The notes below the pieces were generated by a model that worked only from the letters and a program-made list of their open reading frames with translations, searched no databases and was not told the DNA's origin. Source: Homalodisca vitripennis (Eukaryota; Arthropoda; Insecta; Hemiptera; Cicadellidae). Taken from it: a stretch of DNA of 64,000 nucleotides. How positions within the stretch are numbered: position 1 is the stretch's first letter; every line of letters begins with the position of its first letter. Made by a program: the position numbers and the translations under genes. The stretch is taken from positions 1-64,000 of the forward strand of contig NW_025776804.1 of assembly GCF_021130785.1 (NCBI RefSeq), written 5' to 3'. This document shows positions 43,401 through 56,361 of this stretch, in pieces.

Positions 43401-45017
43401 TTAAGTTCGTACGCTACATATCAAAGAACATTGTAAGCATTAAGCCCATCCTCCAAGATAAAATTTAAATTCATTATTATACTATTTTTGCAGCAACGTG
43501 GTAACATATAATTTTATTTTAACATGTACAAGTAGTGCTGTTAGGTTTTCACTGCCACATTTAAACTCATAATTACACACTGTGAATCGAGTGTTTATTA
43601 GTACGAATTCAGGTATATCCAACCCGATATGTTTTGTCCATTAATTACAATGCCTATCACTTAGTAAGCAACCCAATGTCTCTTTTTTCTACGTGAGATG
43701 TAAAAATTTGTTTTCTGTATGACTTTTCAATCTCTCCACATTATATCTCGAAAATGGAATAATAAGCTACGGAGTTTAAACTTTGCACGCAAATTCAGCA
43801 AAGCCTGTTACGTAACACGTAACACACTCCACAAATATTATACATATTTGTGTTAGTTTCTAAATTCATTCATTTTAGGAGGCTGACTTGAACCTCCTCT
43901 CCCCAGGTTTTAAGCTACCAGGCATTAACTAATATAGTCTAAAGTATGGCGCCAATTCACAAAGCACAATTTCACGAACAGAGAAAAATATTTATAAGTA
44001 AATAAATTAAATGTCTAATGCCGATAACGCTATACACCATCTACTGCGGTCTACATTCCGAGTTACTGTGAAATTAAAATGGTCATGTTGTGACATGGAG
44101 AGGTTGTTCCTATTAAAGCTACAGGGGTTAGAGTCGTGAGCCCTGGATTCTCTCTCGCCTTATAAGGAGCAGGGATAAGAACTCACCAGAGCAGCTTTGA
44201 TGAGTAATAGTGACATGAGCAGAATAACAATTAAGACGATTCATTCAGGACTTTGAAGGATACGTGCTTACAAAGAGAGAGACGGGTAGCAAGAGAGAGC
44301 TTTCTAAACAAAACTAGTTTTTTTTCGTGACAATACCCTTTTATACCGTTATTCTAAGCTCTGGACTTTCCATCTTGTCTAAAATCAGACTAAAAATCCA
44401 AATGTCCACCGACACAACATACAAAAAAGAAAAATAACACGACCTCCTAAATAATGTTGTAACATAGTAAAATTTGCGCAGAAATATGGTTTAGAACAGC
44501 AACGTGAAACTGTTAGACCAATAATTTTTCAGAGTACGTTTAACATATGTCTTCTCTCCAGCAAATAGTTTTCCGTTTCATATATTAAACAGTTACAAAA
44601 CCGTTTACTAATAAAAATGCAAGATTCTAACCTCAGTTTCCAACAACAACTGACGAAGCAGATAATTCAAGTCCAATGTTACATACATTACTGGTCAAGG
44701 CGTTACAAATGAATGTAAATTATATATAAGTGATCCATTTGTTATAAATATTTAAATATATAAATGTAATACGTATTAATTTCAATTAAAAAGTGTTTAA
44801 TATAATGACACAAGTTATATAGCTTTTGAAAATGATCTAAAATTTATATTTAAATATTTGTTTGGTAAATAAATGTAAGGTATTATAAAGTCATTAAACA
44901 ATCTTTTGCACATTTATGAATACATCTACTAATGTTTTTGTAAATGAACACTTAGTCAAGGCACAATTGTCTGTACTAATTGTCGGATTAAAAGCCCGTA
45001 TTCGGACTAATGTAAAT

Positions 45018-45021
<4 letters not shown>

Positions 45022-45079
<58 letters not shown>

Positions 45080-45080
45080 C
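45022..45080. repeat. (AT)n microsatellite
   Basis: AT dinucleotides with one phase break (ataatat) in the middle. Confidence 0.95.
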
Positions 45081-45375
45081 TATGTGCGAGAATTGAAATA
45101 ACAGATGTGTCCCACCAACAGTTGCAGTGTTGTGTAGTACAATATATTTGATAGAGACACAGTACATACATAGTACATACTGAGCTGTCTGACTGGGACT
45201 TGCAGAAAACGCTTAATGTGTGAAATATAAAAATAAGTATACTAGTACATTTTAAGAAGAATAATTTACAGGTTTAAAGTTTCTAAAGTTATGTGTCTAG
45301 TAGACACCTTCTACCGTAGCTGAGTAATTTTGTCTAAGCTTATCGACTCAAGGGCCCAAATTTGAGTGCTTCTAC

Positions 45376-45379
<4 letters not shown>

Positions 45380-45437
<58 letters not shown>
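45380..45437. repeat. (AT)n microsatellite
   Basis: Uninterrupted AT dinucleotides between two parts of the block-3 homology. Confidence 0.95.
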
Positions 45438-45440
<3 letters not shown>

Positions 45441-46439
45441 ACAGTAATCTTAACCTAGTCTGAAGTACAATAATAAAAAAAACGTATTCTTCCTTATAAG
45501 CCTACAATTCTCTGCAGAATTTTACATTTCTTTTTAATTTGATCAAATAAATGCATTTAATATGACTGGTACAACATATCATTCATACTAAAGGGATGTT
45601 ATTTTAAAAAGATCTGAGAGTGACAGTTTTTAAGTATCTATAATTATAGACCCTAAAAATAAGTTATATTCCTACAATATTGTTTTCTTTTTCAAGAAAC
45701 TGGTGTTTAGTTTTTTTTATTGTGTACTGATTCATTTACTCTGAAGAATAAAAAATAATTCATGTAATGTATCTGATAGCTGCAATTCATTAATCCTTAT
45801 TTCAACATTTACTTTCCACAGAGGGCTCACTTTTGGCTGGTTTACACCTTCCAGTTTAACCTATACTGTGTACAGCAAAAACAGAGGTGTCACTTAAATC
45901 TGAGAACATTGTGGATGTCCAGGAGCGGCACATCAGTAACTGCAAATATCGAGATTCAGGAACGCAAAGGTAATTCGATACGTCTAGTCTATTGTGGGAG
46001 ATGACTGTTTAAGTTTCGTTTCCTAAGAGCCAAAGTTTTTCCCCAGCAGACATAAGGGTGTGCCACCCCCTACCTGCATTGATTGGAGAGGCTGGTTCAG
46101 AGCTGGCATGAGATGATTTAAGATTATTGCCCTAAATCTTTCCTCAAGTAACTCAACAGGAGACAACCCCTTCCCTTAACCTTACCCACCCAGAATATTC
46201 TGTCACTCCGAAAGCAGCGCAAAGGTACTACGTGCAATTTTCTAAACTTCTTATTCTAAGAGAACAAAATATTCACTTACTTACATTTGAAATGTGTATT
46301 TTAAAATAACAATTCGATTTTAAATCTTTTTATTTCCTTATCCAGCTAAGTAGGAAATAACACTGAAGTCAAAAATACTGCATGGTCTACATTAGTCGTA
46401 CTCGATTGATCGTATATTTGAAAGAAAACAGAAGAGAAA

Positions 46440-47340
46440 CAGAATGAACTTGTTTGATTTATGGTTTTAAATCCTTTCAGTACTCTCAGTGTACAAAAAG
46501 AATCAGTGTACAATTATTTTCTATAAACAACCCAAATGTTCTGATATTCTTTACTACATATTTGAAGTGTAAAGATTACCAAGAGAATTATTTAAAAAAA
46601 ATTGTCTGAGAGACATCTCAAGCAGGTTATAAATATCGTGATGTCAGAACAACAACTTATTATAGTAAAACTAACCATAGTGTTTGAGACAAAGACTTAC
46701 AGATTTGTTACTTTAACTATTTAAACTTCAAAGTTTTTTCTTAACAATTATTCTTCTTACCCAAATGAAATTAAATTCTAGTTTTGCTATTATTAATCAC
46801 AGCAAAACAGTTAAACAGCTCCTATGTGATTATAACGCGTTTACAATTAACAGGACTTTAAACTTTATTGAAACTTACAGTTTATTCTCTTTTTTTGTGA
46901 TGATTATCTCGATCAACAAATAATATTCATGTGTTTGTTGGGCAAATAGAATGAACTTGTCATTTATGGTATGAAATTCCTTCATAACTCTAGGTGTACA
47001 GAAAGAATCAGTTTACAAAATTATTCTCCTCAACTGTTCCACATGTTTTAGGATTCGTTCATACATATTTGATAAAAAGTGTAAAGATTACAAGAGAATT
47101 ATTTACTTAAATGTGTCTGAGAGACATCTTTCACTCATTTTATAGTAGTGTAAATATTGAAAATAATTTGAAGTTAGCGAATTTTAGCTGACAGGATTAA
47201 AAATCATAACGTTTTCGTTAAATTTTTTACAACTCTATCATTTTTTAACACGGTAGTGAACACATTTGTGAATTAAATAGTCTGTATCTTTTAAATTATT
47301 CAATTAGTTGCTGAGATAACCACAAGAGCTCTCTCCTACT
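46440..47340 (+). repeat. Diverged segmental repeat, further copies of block 2
   Basis: The core word occurs at 46490-46514 and 46995-47018. Each is followed by gagaattattta, and the second continues through tatagtagtgtaaatattga and ttagttgctgagataaccaca. This is the third place where the core is present twice about 330-510 bp apart. Confidence 0.72.
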
Positions 47341-50300
47341 TTACAAGAGATGGCCCATTGAAATTATACACTTACAGAAGCAACTTCTTTCATTCTATTG
47401 TCGTTTTTAAATATTTTATTTCCTCATATACTAATAATACATTTCTTAAGAAAGTTTTAAATACTATTTAAAAAAATAATGCCAGTTTCTAATTATTATA
47501 AAACTTAAAATAAAATATCTCCATTTTGATGTGGCCTACAGCTCCTTGCGAGAACTAAACCGTGTTGAAAGTGCATTATAAAACCTTATAGTAAAACTAC
47601 TTATCGTTAGAGCGATTTGTTTAGTAACATTAAGTGAGCGTTTTGTATTAATTGTCAATAATATTGTATGCAAATGAAAAACCTTTTCCGCTGATGTCAA
47701 TAAAACACATACATATTATAACCAATTATTAAATCGATTTTGTTTTAAGTATGTGAGCGGAACAATAAATTTAAGAATAACATTTTTAATCATTTAAACA
47801 TATTTGAACGGGTTATCCTGCTTTAGAAGTTTATTCTTGCAAATTTGCTATTTTGCTTTATCAAGTTGTGCAGCTTTATTAAACATATTTTCCTCAAGAT
47901 AACACATAGTTTTTCAACAAATGTAGCTCTTAAGAAGTACTATTTTGTACTGTAGAGGACAATCTCCACACAATTTAACTTAGAAAATTGGAAAGTTCAC
48001 TAATACACAACACTAGACTGGGTGGTAATAAATATGGGTTTTTAGGGGAGTTATTTCTGTAGCATCAGATGTAGTTGCCTAGAGTGGTAGCGTGGGCTTT
48101 GAGAAATTTTCGTTAATGAGACACAAAATTATACATACTATTAAAAACTACTTTGAAATAAGTTGTGATATTGAAAATGTATGTGTCCTACATATTTATA
48201 AAACATGATTATAAAAAACATCTATCTTTTTATTTTTAGTCAAAGTCAACGTAGTTTTTCATTATTTGTACTTTAATTTTAATAATTTATTTTTATATAA
48301 TTAAAAAGATAATCGCATGCATATGTGTATTTGAGGTCAGAAATATCGAATAAAAGGTAAAATGAGAAAGTATATATAATTCCGGAAAATGTCTCCATAA
48401 AGGATTCATACTAAAAACTATTCTGGAATGAATTTTTAAAATTATATTTTGTTTATGAAAACACGGAGTTAATCATTACGTTCCCAACAGGAATGTTCCC
48501 AAAATATGATATTTATATGAAATTAGAATCGCTATTTATACTGTTTCAGAGATTTCAATGATTCGTATAAATTGAATTCACATCTTCTATGCTCTTAATT
48601 GTAACAAATACAAGATTGTAACATTTTCATTAAAATTTGTATACTAAACTTTTAAATTTACCATGCATAACAGATAATCTTACTATACTATTAATTAATA
48701 TAAAAAAATATGATTATAATTACAATTTTAAATTAGAAGAAATTGAAAATTCATTGCATCATTTGGACATGTATTTTTCTGCTATACATATAAATGTATA
48801 CTCGAGTTGCAGATGTAAATACATACTTTATATTACAGCTCTACATGCCATGAGCAAGAAATATTAAAATGAAAATATTTTAATGTGGTTGTAAATACAT
48901 GTTTTATAGATTTACCTAAACAATAATTATTGAACAAATCTGTTGTAATATTTTTTACTAAAGCCACGGCTTACAGACTTGAATTTTTTCACTGTGATTG
49001 ATAATGGAAGTGAGACGGACAGTTCATTTTGACATAACATTGTCGTAAATCTGTAGAAGGAAAGTTGTGATCAGAAGTACAGTTTCAGACAGAGATAGTG
49101 AGATGGAGACACAGTGGGAAGGTAATAGCCTCAGTGGGGTTCCTCGCTCTAAGTTGGCATGTTACTTATGTTACGTTTTTCGGTTTGAAATCACAAGTAC
49201 GAGAAGTAAAAGTAATCTCGGATCACACTCACATTGCTCTAAACAATTTTTGGGATCTCCTAAAGCAGAAAATTCTCTTATTCATAAAGCTGGTTGTATT
49301 TACACATTCCTGTAGTTTGTGATAATGCAGAGTGCAGACAATAAAAATTTATAATAATACGACACAATTAAAAATTGTTTTACGACCGTTTCACATGGAG
49401 TATAAGTAAATTTGCATTATAATTGAATAAAAAACATTTCACATAAGAAAGTTTTCAGAAGCAAGATTAGTTTTTTATAGTAGTCATATTCTTATATTTA
49501 AATGTTCTGTAGAAACATTCTTGTGTATTATCAAGACTATTAGATAAAAATTCCAATTTTGTTACTATAAGAAATCAACTGTCTTTCTTATTCTTTAATT
49601 AATGGATTGGCTATTACTCAGCTGGAAATCTGTTGTAACATTGTTACTTTTTCTGCTCTGTAAACAATAGCATGCAATAAGTCATTCAATAATTAATGTC
49701 AGTTATTCACAAACGGGGTTTTGTTACTTTACATGCAGTAACTTATTGATTATTGTAGTTTAAGTATTATAAGGTATTTAAGTGTTATGGTAGCAGTAAG
49801 TATTATTAAGTAGAAAAAGTGTAGGAACTAGGCTTATGGCTTAAGAGAATCTTATAAAAGCTGCGAAAAAGATCTAAACTGTTTGTAGGAAGCTAAAGAA
49901 GCTTAAAAACTGAATAAATAAAAATTAGAACCCTAAGGACGCTCAAATTAAAATTACTGCATGTCAAAAAAAGAGAAAAATTTCTCTCTTGAAACGCAAT
50001 AAAACTGTTAGGACACTGTTTTTTAGATGCAGTACACCTGATGCTGTTCTGGTGTTTTCTTAATTTTTAGAATATTTTTTCTTTTATTTGATTAAATTTT
50101 TATTATCTACTATAAGGTGGATCTTACTTTTTTGACATTTCATAACATGGCTTTCTTGTATACTGCTAAAGATAATTTAAAATGGTTACCATGGAAGCAA
50201 AACAAGTTTTTCAAATTTTTAATCTAAAATCATTTCGAAATTCCAAATATATTAATAAAGTTTAAATACTGCTGTACTATGCTAGGAAAGAACTGAATTT

Positions 50301-52257
50301 CAAAATAAAACGGGTATGATTGAATCCATCTCATAAATTGTTTTGGAAAATTTTCACTAAGCAAACATAATGACAACGGGATTTATAGTCTCCTGACTGT
50401 TACAAATGACTGTTATAAACTACGGATTATAGCATAGTTTGATAACATAATATGTAAGTAAAGATCTTTTTAACTAATACTAAAACTTTGACGAAATAAG
50501 CGGATGAATACTTTCAAGTTGAAGTTTTTGAGTTACGTGACTGTCACACGTGACATATACGACCCTGTTATATGGTTTCTTGTAGCCTTGTATCGCTTCG
50601 TGGAGCGAGAGAATCAAGCACAGGCTAAAATTTTTCATACAAGTCAATTATTAAATTTTCCAAAGTTAATATCAATAAGTATGTGATAGCTTAGTTTTTC
50701 TGCAGTAAGCACTTTCCTTTTAACACATATGATAATCCTTCCTCGCCTTAACTTCTTTAGATCGTATTGTACGTGAGGTCCATGACGTCATATTCTTTGT
50801 AAACTTATATAAGGAATAAAATACTGTATTTGTATCATAAATATTTTACTATGTAAGCAACGTGTATTCTCTATTCTTCATTACTCCTTTGTTTCATTTT
50901 TTCCTATCGTATACTAAGTTATTAGTGATTCATGTAGTAATACTTGAGTAGCTTAACCCACACGTAATCTAATTTTCTACCAATAAAATTTGAATTAGTG
51001 TGAACCTCGCTGATTCTAATTAGTTGGATGATAATGAAGTAACTACAAACGAGAATCGGAGACTTGACAAACAACTCCTCTTGGGCACTCCTGTATATTG
51101 GAATGAACTTCCATTGCTTCTATTGATCCAGCTGGCTCAAACATGCAGAATATTTGAATATTATAATATGAAAACTGTCATTTTAATAAAAACAAATAAA
51201 CACGAAAACCTTTCGTCACTAGTGCTAATAACTTAGGTATTCTTACGTGAGTCCTTTATGGTACTGCTTATTGTATTTTAAAGTGATAGAATATTCAGGA
51301 TTGTTAAGTGCAAGGGATCTTGGATTGACTTCTGCTGAAATGATAAATGTAAATTGTGTCATTTTAACAGACAAAGGGCTAAGGTACACCTAATCTTGGT
51401 AACAAGGGCTTAACGGTGACTAACGAACATCCACTAGGAGAGCTTTGGCAAGAAGATGATCGCTCTGCCATCGAAGTAGAAGTAACAATCGACAGACTTG
51501 TCTCTGTAATCTTGCGATAACCATCGTAACTGCTACACTGTGCTATTAGCAAAAGAAACCATCCCTTGGTTCAAACACAATGATGGATCATGTATACCGA
51601 TTTATAAAAAACTTAGACATTGTCCGTTTATGCGTCAAAACTATCAGGGAAGTGCTTTTCAACATGTTTAAGTGTGTAAGAACTTTAACAACTTTTATAA
51701 TTAATAGTGATTTGAATAATGATATCGGCCAATATTCAGTACTATTCCTCGTTAAAGTATTTATAGTATAGAATGCAAAGTATTTGATAGTAGGCACATT
51801 TAGTATGTCATCAGTTTCAATACATTATTGCAATAGTAAATTGTTTATTTTAAACAAAATTTACATACTGCTAGCTTTTCCTGTTTGTATTTTTGTTGGA
51901 ACAATAGGAAATATTCGGTAAATAATTAATTAATACTGCCATTAAACTTTAGGTTAGTATTTAAACCGGAGTGCCCATGTGATGTCCACCAATCCCACAA
52001 TCAATACTGGCATAATTAATGTGATCATAATTCATATGACGGACGCGCAATACACTATTGTAGTTTGTGTAGAACAAACAGTGATGTCGCCACTGTTTCC
52101 AGGGGTTTGTACCAAATTTTATAAGATTGTCAGAATTCTATACTGAATTATCAGTAGAAATATATCGTAGAATATCATCAATCGCAACATGATACACTAC
52201 AAAATCTATAATTAGTTGCAAACCGAAATCACTGTACATTTAATTTAGATACAGCTA
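47341..52257. other. Host non-coding stretch
   Basis: Almost 5 kb in which I recognise no gene, RNA or transposon. Short frames (48637-48867, 49067-49315, 50504-50686, 51024-51236) have no domain signature. 51370-51540 is GC-richer than its surroundings but has no frame I can interpret. Confidence 0.5.
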
Positions 52258-52447
52258 GGAATGTTCCCAGGCAATGCAGCATTGTGGTAATGAAGTCGCT
52301 GGATGAGCTAAGGGTAAAAAAAAAAAACGATGCAAGAAATGGAAAAAAGTGCCGTAAGCAGCTTTCCTTGGCTAAAAAGAGACTAGAAGACACTTATGAA
52401 GAGATAGAGGACCCAGACAATCCAACATATGGAGCTGGAATGCATTG
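52258..52447 (+). pseudogene. C-terminal coding fragment, unidentified
   Basis: A protein-like reading ends at a TGA at 52445-52447 with LSLAKKRLEDTYEEIEDPDN and then PTYGAGMH. The upstream part (NVPRQCSIVVMKSLDELR) is in another frame, separated by a 12-A run at 52318-52329. Codon use and residue composition are unlike chance AT-rich frames. It may be the last exon of a domesticated or decayed transposase or of a host gene; I do not recognise the family. Confidence 0.45.
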
Positions 52448-54650
52448 ATTGTAAGTTTTTTGTTTACATCAGTTCTTAAAAATATTAAAATGCGATTTAC
52501 CGAAAACTTGCGTTTTTTTTATTTTAGGAATATATATCTCAAGAACCACAAAAGATATCATCTTAATTTTTTTTTTTATTTGTTTCTATTTTATAGCTTT
52601 ACATCTTAAACAGATATATCATTAAAATCGTTCATATTTATATTTTTGCAAAATTTTTTAATAATTTTTTCCATCGTAATTTTTTAAAAAAGTTTTAAAA
52701 CATGTAAAAAATATAAATTGACACTTTAATAAAAACCCTCCGTTCATAAAACACTTAAATACATGTACTTTAAAATAAAAAAAATCCTAAGTCAGATAGT
52801 TTTGGATAAATGTGTTCCTCAAAATCAACAAAATAGCATGGGATAGATAGGCCTGTCGGACACCCCATAATCTTATCTCAAATGTTCCTTCAGACTGATA
52901 ATAGTTTAGTCCATATGGTACATATTATGCGTGCTAGCCTCTCATAAACACATTGCAAGATTTTTAGAAAGTTAGGAAGTTAAAGTAATTGCAGTTTAAT
53001 TGAAAAGTGGATTTTAGACGTAACACTTTCAATTCTCATTATTTTAATTAGTCAAAACAGGTGAGGGAACAGGCTAAACTAAAAATTTTAGAGTATGTAT
53101 CACTATAAACTACAATATAACCAGGGTTTTCCTCAAGTACTGTAAATATTAGGAATAATCCGGTAGAATCTTTTTCAACTATATGTTTTTATGAAGTAAC
53201 AAAACAATAAAATAATATTTAAAAACCTTTACCTTTAGAGCTTGCTATCTTCTTAACAGTTCGAGGCTATCGTTCTTCTATGATAAGTAACTTTTTTTTC
53301 TTGTTTACTTCTATAGCGTTTTCTTATCACACCTTTTTATGTTTCAATCACTGTTTAGTAGAACGTACTAGTGAGTATGCTATTGGAAATATGTCCCGAA
53401 TTTTTCCATATTCTGACGATTACTCGATATTACTCGATTATAAAGGCTTTACACGAAAAAAATATAGTCATTAAATATTTATCATTTGATTGTAAATGAA
53501 AAATGAAGTACTACACATACATATTTACAAAACTTGAATATTTTGCCGGGCAAGGACAAAGGTTTGCTTATGCTTTAAAAAAACTTGTTTAATGTACCTT
53601 AATAATACAATTAATGAATACATAACGATTGCAACATGCTACTCTTAAAGACAAAAAAATGCATTGCGTTGTTCATTGTGCTCTTATATGTATCCACAAA
53701 TGTTAGGATATTTATCATTCCGCCATGTATTCTGTTATATTATCCATATCAAGTGTTTATGTGTCTCACGTATGCATGATAAGCTGTCTTGTTACCTTAT
53801 TTCTTAGATATCATTTTCCATCCAACATCCTCTAATTGGTTTATTTAATGATTTATTAATTAATGGATTGGAGTTTCTTAATACTTCTTTCACTTTCTTA
53901 ATAACTAGATTAGTTAGCTTATATTCTTAGAACATGTAATACCTTATTTAGGTTGTTTAAAAATTATAATTTGAGATAATATCCTCATCTATGGCTTCCA
54001 TTCTTTCAAGGCTTCGTGTGAAATTCATTACTAGCGTATGCTGATATAACAGCGATTAATATTCTTTCACAATGAGCATTATTTACCTGAGACGCTTACA
54101 TAATGAGTAATAATAATATCTCCTGTGTGTCAATTCTACTTCGAGTTATTATATTTATTTGTGAGTCACTGGTATTGTGTTAAATAGAGTTTACAACTAT
54201 CGCTTGATAATAAATCGATTTTCAGGATTATCTAATAATGTGACTTAATTGCCTATTGAGACACTCGCCTATTAAAAACGTTTTAGGAAATATCCAGCAA
54301 GATAAACATAAGGTTATTATAAGATAGCATAATATGCATATTGGTTTAATGTGTATTGCTGCCATCTATCTAAGTGCTATATCGTACTTATTATGAGTTT
54401 CATCTTATTGTTAATTACTAAGTGTTAACACTCTATTTAATTTATGCAACTTTTTAAGGAATACTTTAAATTAAAAAGACCCATAACTTTACATTAAATC
54501 TAAGTAAGGGACACATGAAATTTAGTTAAAATCTGACTTATTAGGTAAATATGTATTATATTATTATAACAAATTCCAATATCGTTAAAACAATTGTGTA
54601 TTCATAATTAAAACTTAAACATAAATATTTAAGAGTCCTTAGATTTATAA
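52448..54650. other. Host non-coding stretch
   Basis: AT-rich, with T-rich runs at 52500-52700. No gene, RNA or repeat recognised. Confidence 0.5.
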
Positions 54651-55760
54651 ATTTTAAAGGAAAATATTGCAGAATAATTAGCAATAGATTAAACGATGTG
54701 TCGAATAGTGTACCTGGATATTGTACTCAAACACTAATAATGTAGCACAAACATCACAACTTGAGACGGACTACAATATTATACACACACCGGGTATATT
54801 ATTATTTTACAGGTAATATTATTAAACAGTTTATAATTAATTATGATTTATTCATTCATTTCTGTCCTTAAAATGTATATGTTTGGTTAACCAGACAACA
54901 AGCGTTCTGTGTAGTGTTAGTAGAAGTCGTGACGTCAGCAATATAAGTAGACAGGTGAGACGTACGCAGCAGTTAACATAAAATATCATTCTATATCCAT
55001 GGAAACAACGTAGCTTTTATAATTTAATGTTTTTAAATAATTCAAAAGTGTAACGTCGTTGCAATTTTAAATGTTCGCTCAATTCACAACTAGTCCCGGT
55101 AGTAGCACCATAAACACGATGTGATGGCCAGAAGGTGGATCAGGACATGGACTTACAAGGATGAGTTACTTTAATTCAATATAAATCATAGTTTTACTCA
55201 CTATTTCTCGTTACAAAAAGCAGTTTAAATTCTAGTTTTATCCATATTTTAAAGCACAAAACATTACAATAGTTTATACGTAGTGCTAACAGAAGTACAA
55301 ATTAAATATGTATAATAGGACTGCATTGTTATTGTTTGTGTAAAAGCTACTAATTCGTGTTTGGTGCTATGTATAATCCTCTTAGTACCCAAATAGTACA
55401 GGGAGAATCAGTTTACAATATTTTACACTACTCGGATAGCAATATAAGTTTCGCGTAGTTTTATCAAAAATATATATAAATGTTAATTAGAAACATTTTC
55501 TTACTTGTTATTTTGCAGCCATCTTTCTAGCATTCCTAGTAAACAAGATATTCGTGATGAGTTGAAATTAGTCAATGTTTATTATTTAAAATATAACAAG
55601 AGTAAATAATTTCGTTTAACTGGTATAATTTAATTATTAAAAACTCAGTGCCAAAAAATTATGAAATACATTTGTTGTAGAAGTTTCAACTCATTCTATT
55701 AGTTACTGAAATTCACGCCAGAGCTCTCTTTCAGAGTACAAGAGACAATAACAGACCAAC
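54650..55760 (+). repeat. Diverged segmental repeat, fifth region
   Basis: 54690-54740 matches 40575-40610 (tgtcgaatagtgtacctgga). 54990-55170 matches block 2 (atccatggaaacaacgt, gatcaggacatggactta). The core word is at 55396-55418, and attcacgccagagctctctt near 55710 matches the same end as at 2100. Confidence 0.68.
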
Positions 55761-55899
55761 CAAACTTATACACTATTAGAAGATCCTAAATAGATTCCAA
55801 TGCTAGATTTACACATTAAACTTTCTCTTTGTATTATTATTAATAAAAATTTCAAATATTATTATGTTATTATTATGTTTTCAGTTTTTACCGCAAGGA

Positions 55900-56361
55900 A
55901 AAACTGTCAACGAAACCATTTATCTAGAGGTGCTCGAGACTAAAACGCCCGATCACCCGGGTCTGGCCTGATGTTAACTGGGTCCAGTCATCTTCAAGCT
56001 ACTGAACGAAAATGTCCCCAGCCACACAGCTTTCGTCTTTACCAACTACCCTACCCAGAACAAGACCCTCTTGGTGCCCCAGCCTCCTTACAGCCCTGAC
56101 ATAGCTCCGTGTGATTTGTTTTTCTCCCTAGTGAACAAAGAGAGACCTGAAGGGATAGCAATGGGAGACGGTGGGGAACATCCAAGCTGAAGTTATAAGG
56201 CTCCTGAGAAGCATTCCAGTCGAGGAGTTCCAGCGTGCTTTCCAAGCGTGGCAGAATTGTCTACGCTGGTGTGTTGATGCGGAAAGAGAATATGTTGAAG
56301 CATTTAGTTAATTTATACCAATCGCATGAAAATGCTCATTACTTTCATAACACACCCTGTA
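55900..56361 (+). pseudogene. Mariner transposase remnant
   Basis: Decayed C-terminal half of a mariner transposase. Readable pieces: SHTAFVFTNYLTQNKTLLVP, QPPYSPDIAPCDLFFS-like and, in another frame, IQAEVIRLLRSIPVEEFQRA. The SPDIAPCD motif contains the third catalytic aspartate. It ends at acaccctgta (56352-56361), the expected inverted terminal sequence of a mariner. This is a different lineage from the element at 5096. GC content is much higher than in neighbouring host DNA. Confidence 0.78.

Larger units (their letters stand above)
40475..46410 (+). repeat. Diverged segmental repeat, most complete copy
   Basis: Carries block 2 (40690-41960, with the core word at 41317-41338 and 41642-41664), then block 3 (42700-43020 and 45290-46410), in the same order as 1130-5070. 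43960-45000 has a further partner at 57240-58505. The two core words 325 bp apart show local duplication. No conserved coding frame. Confidence 0.7.
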
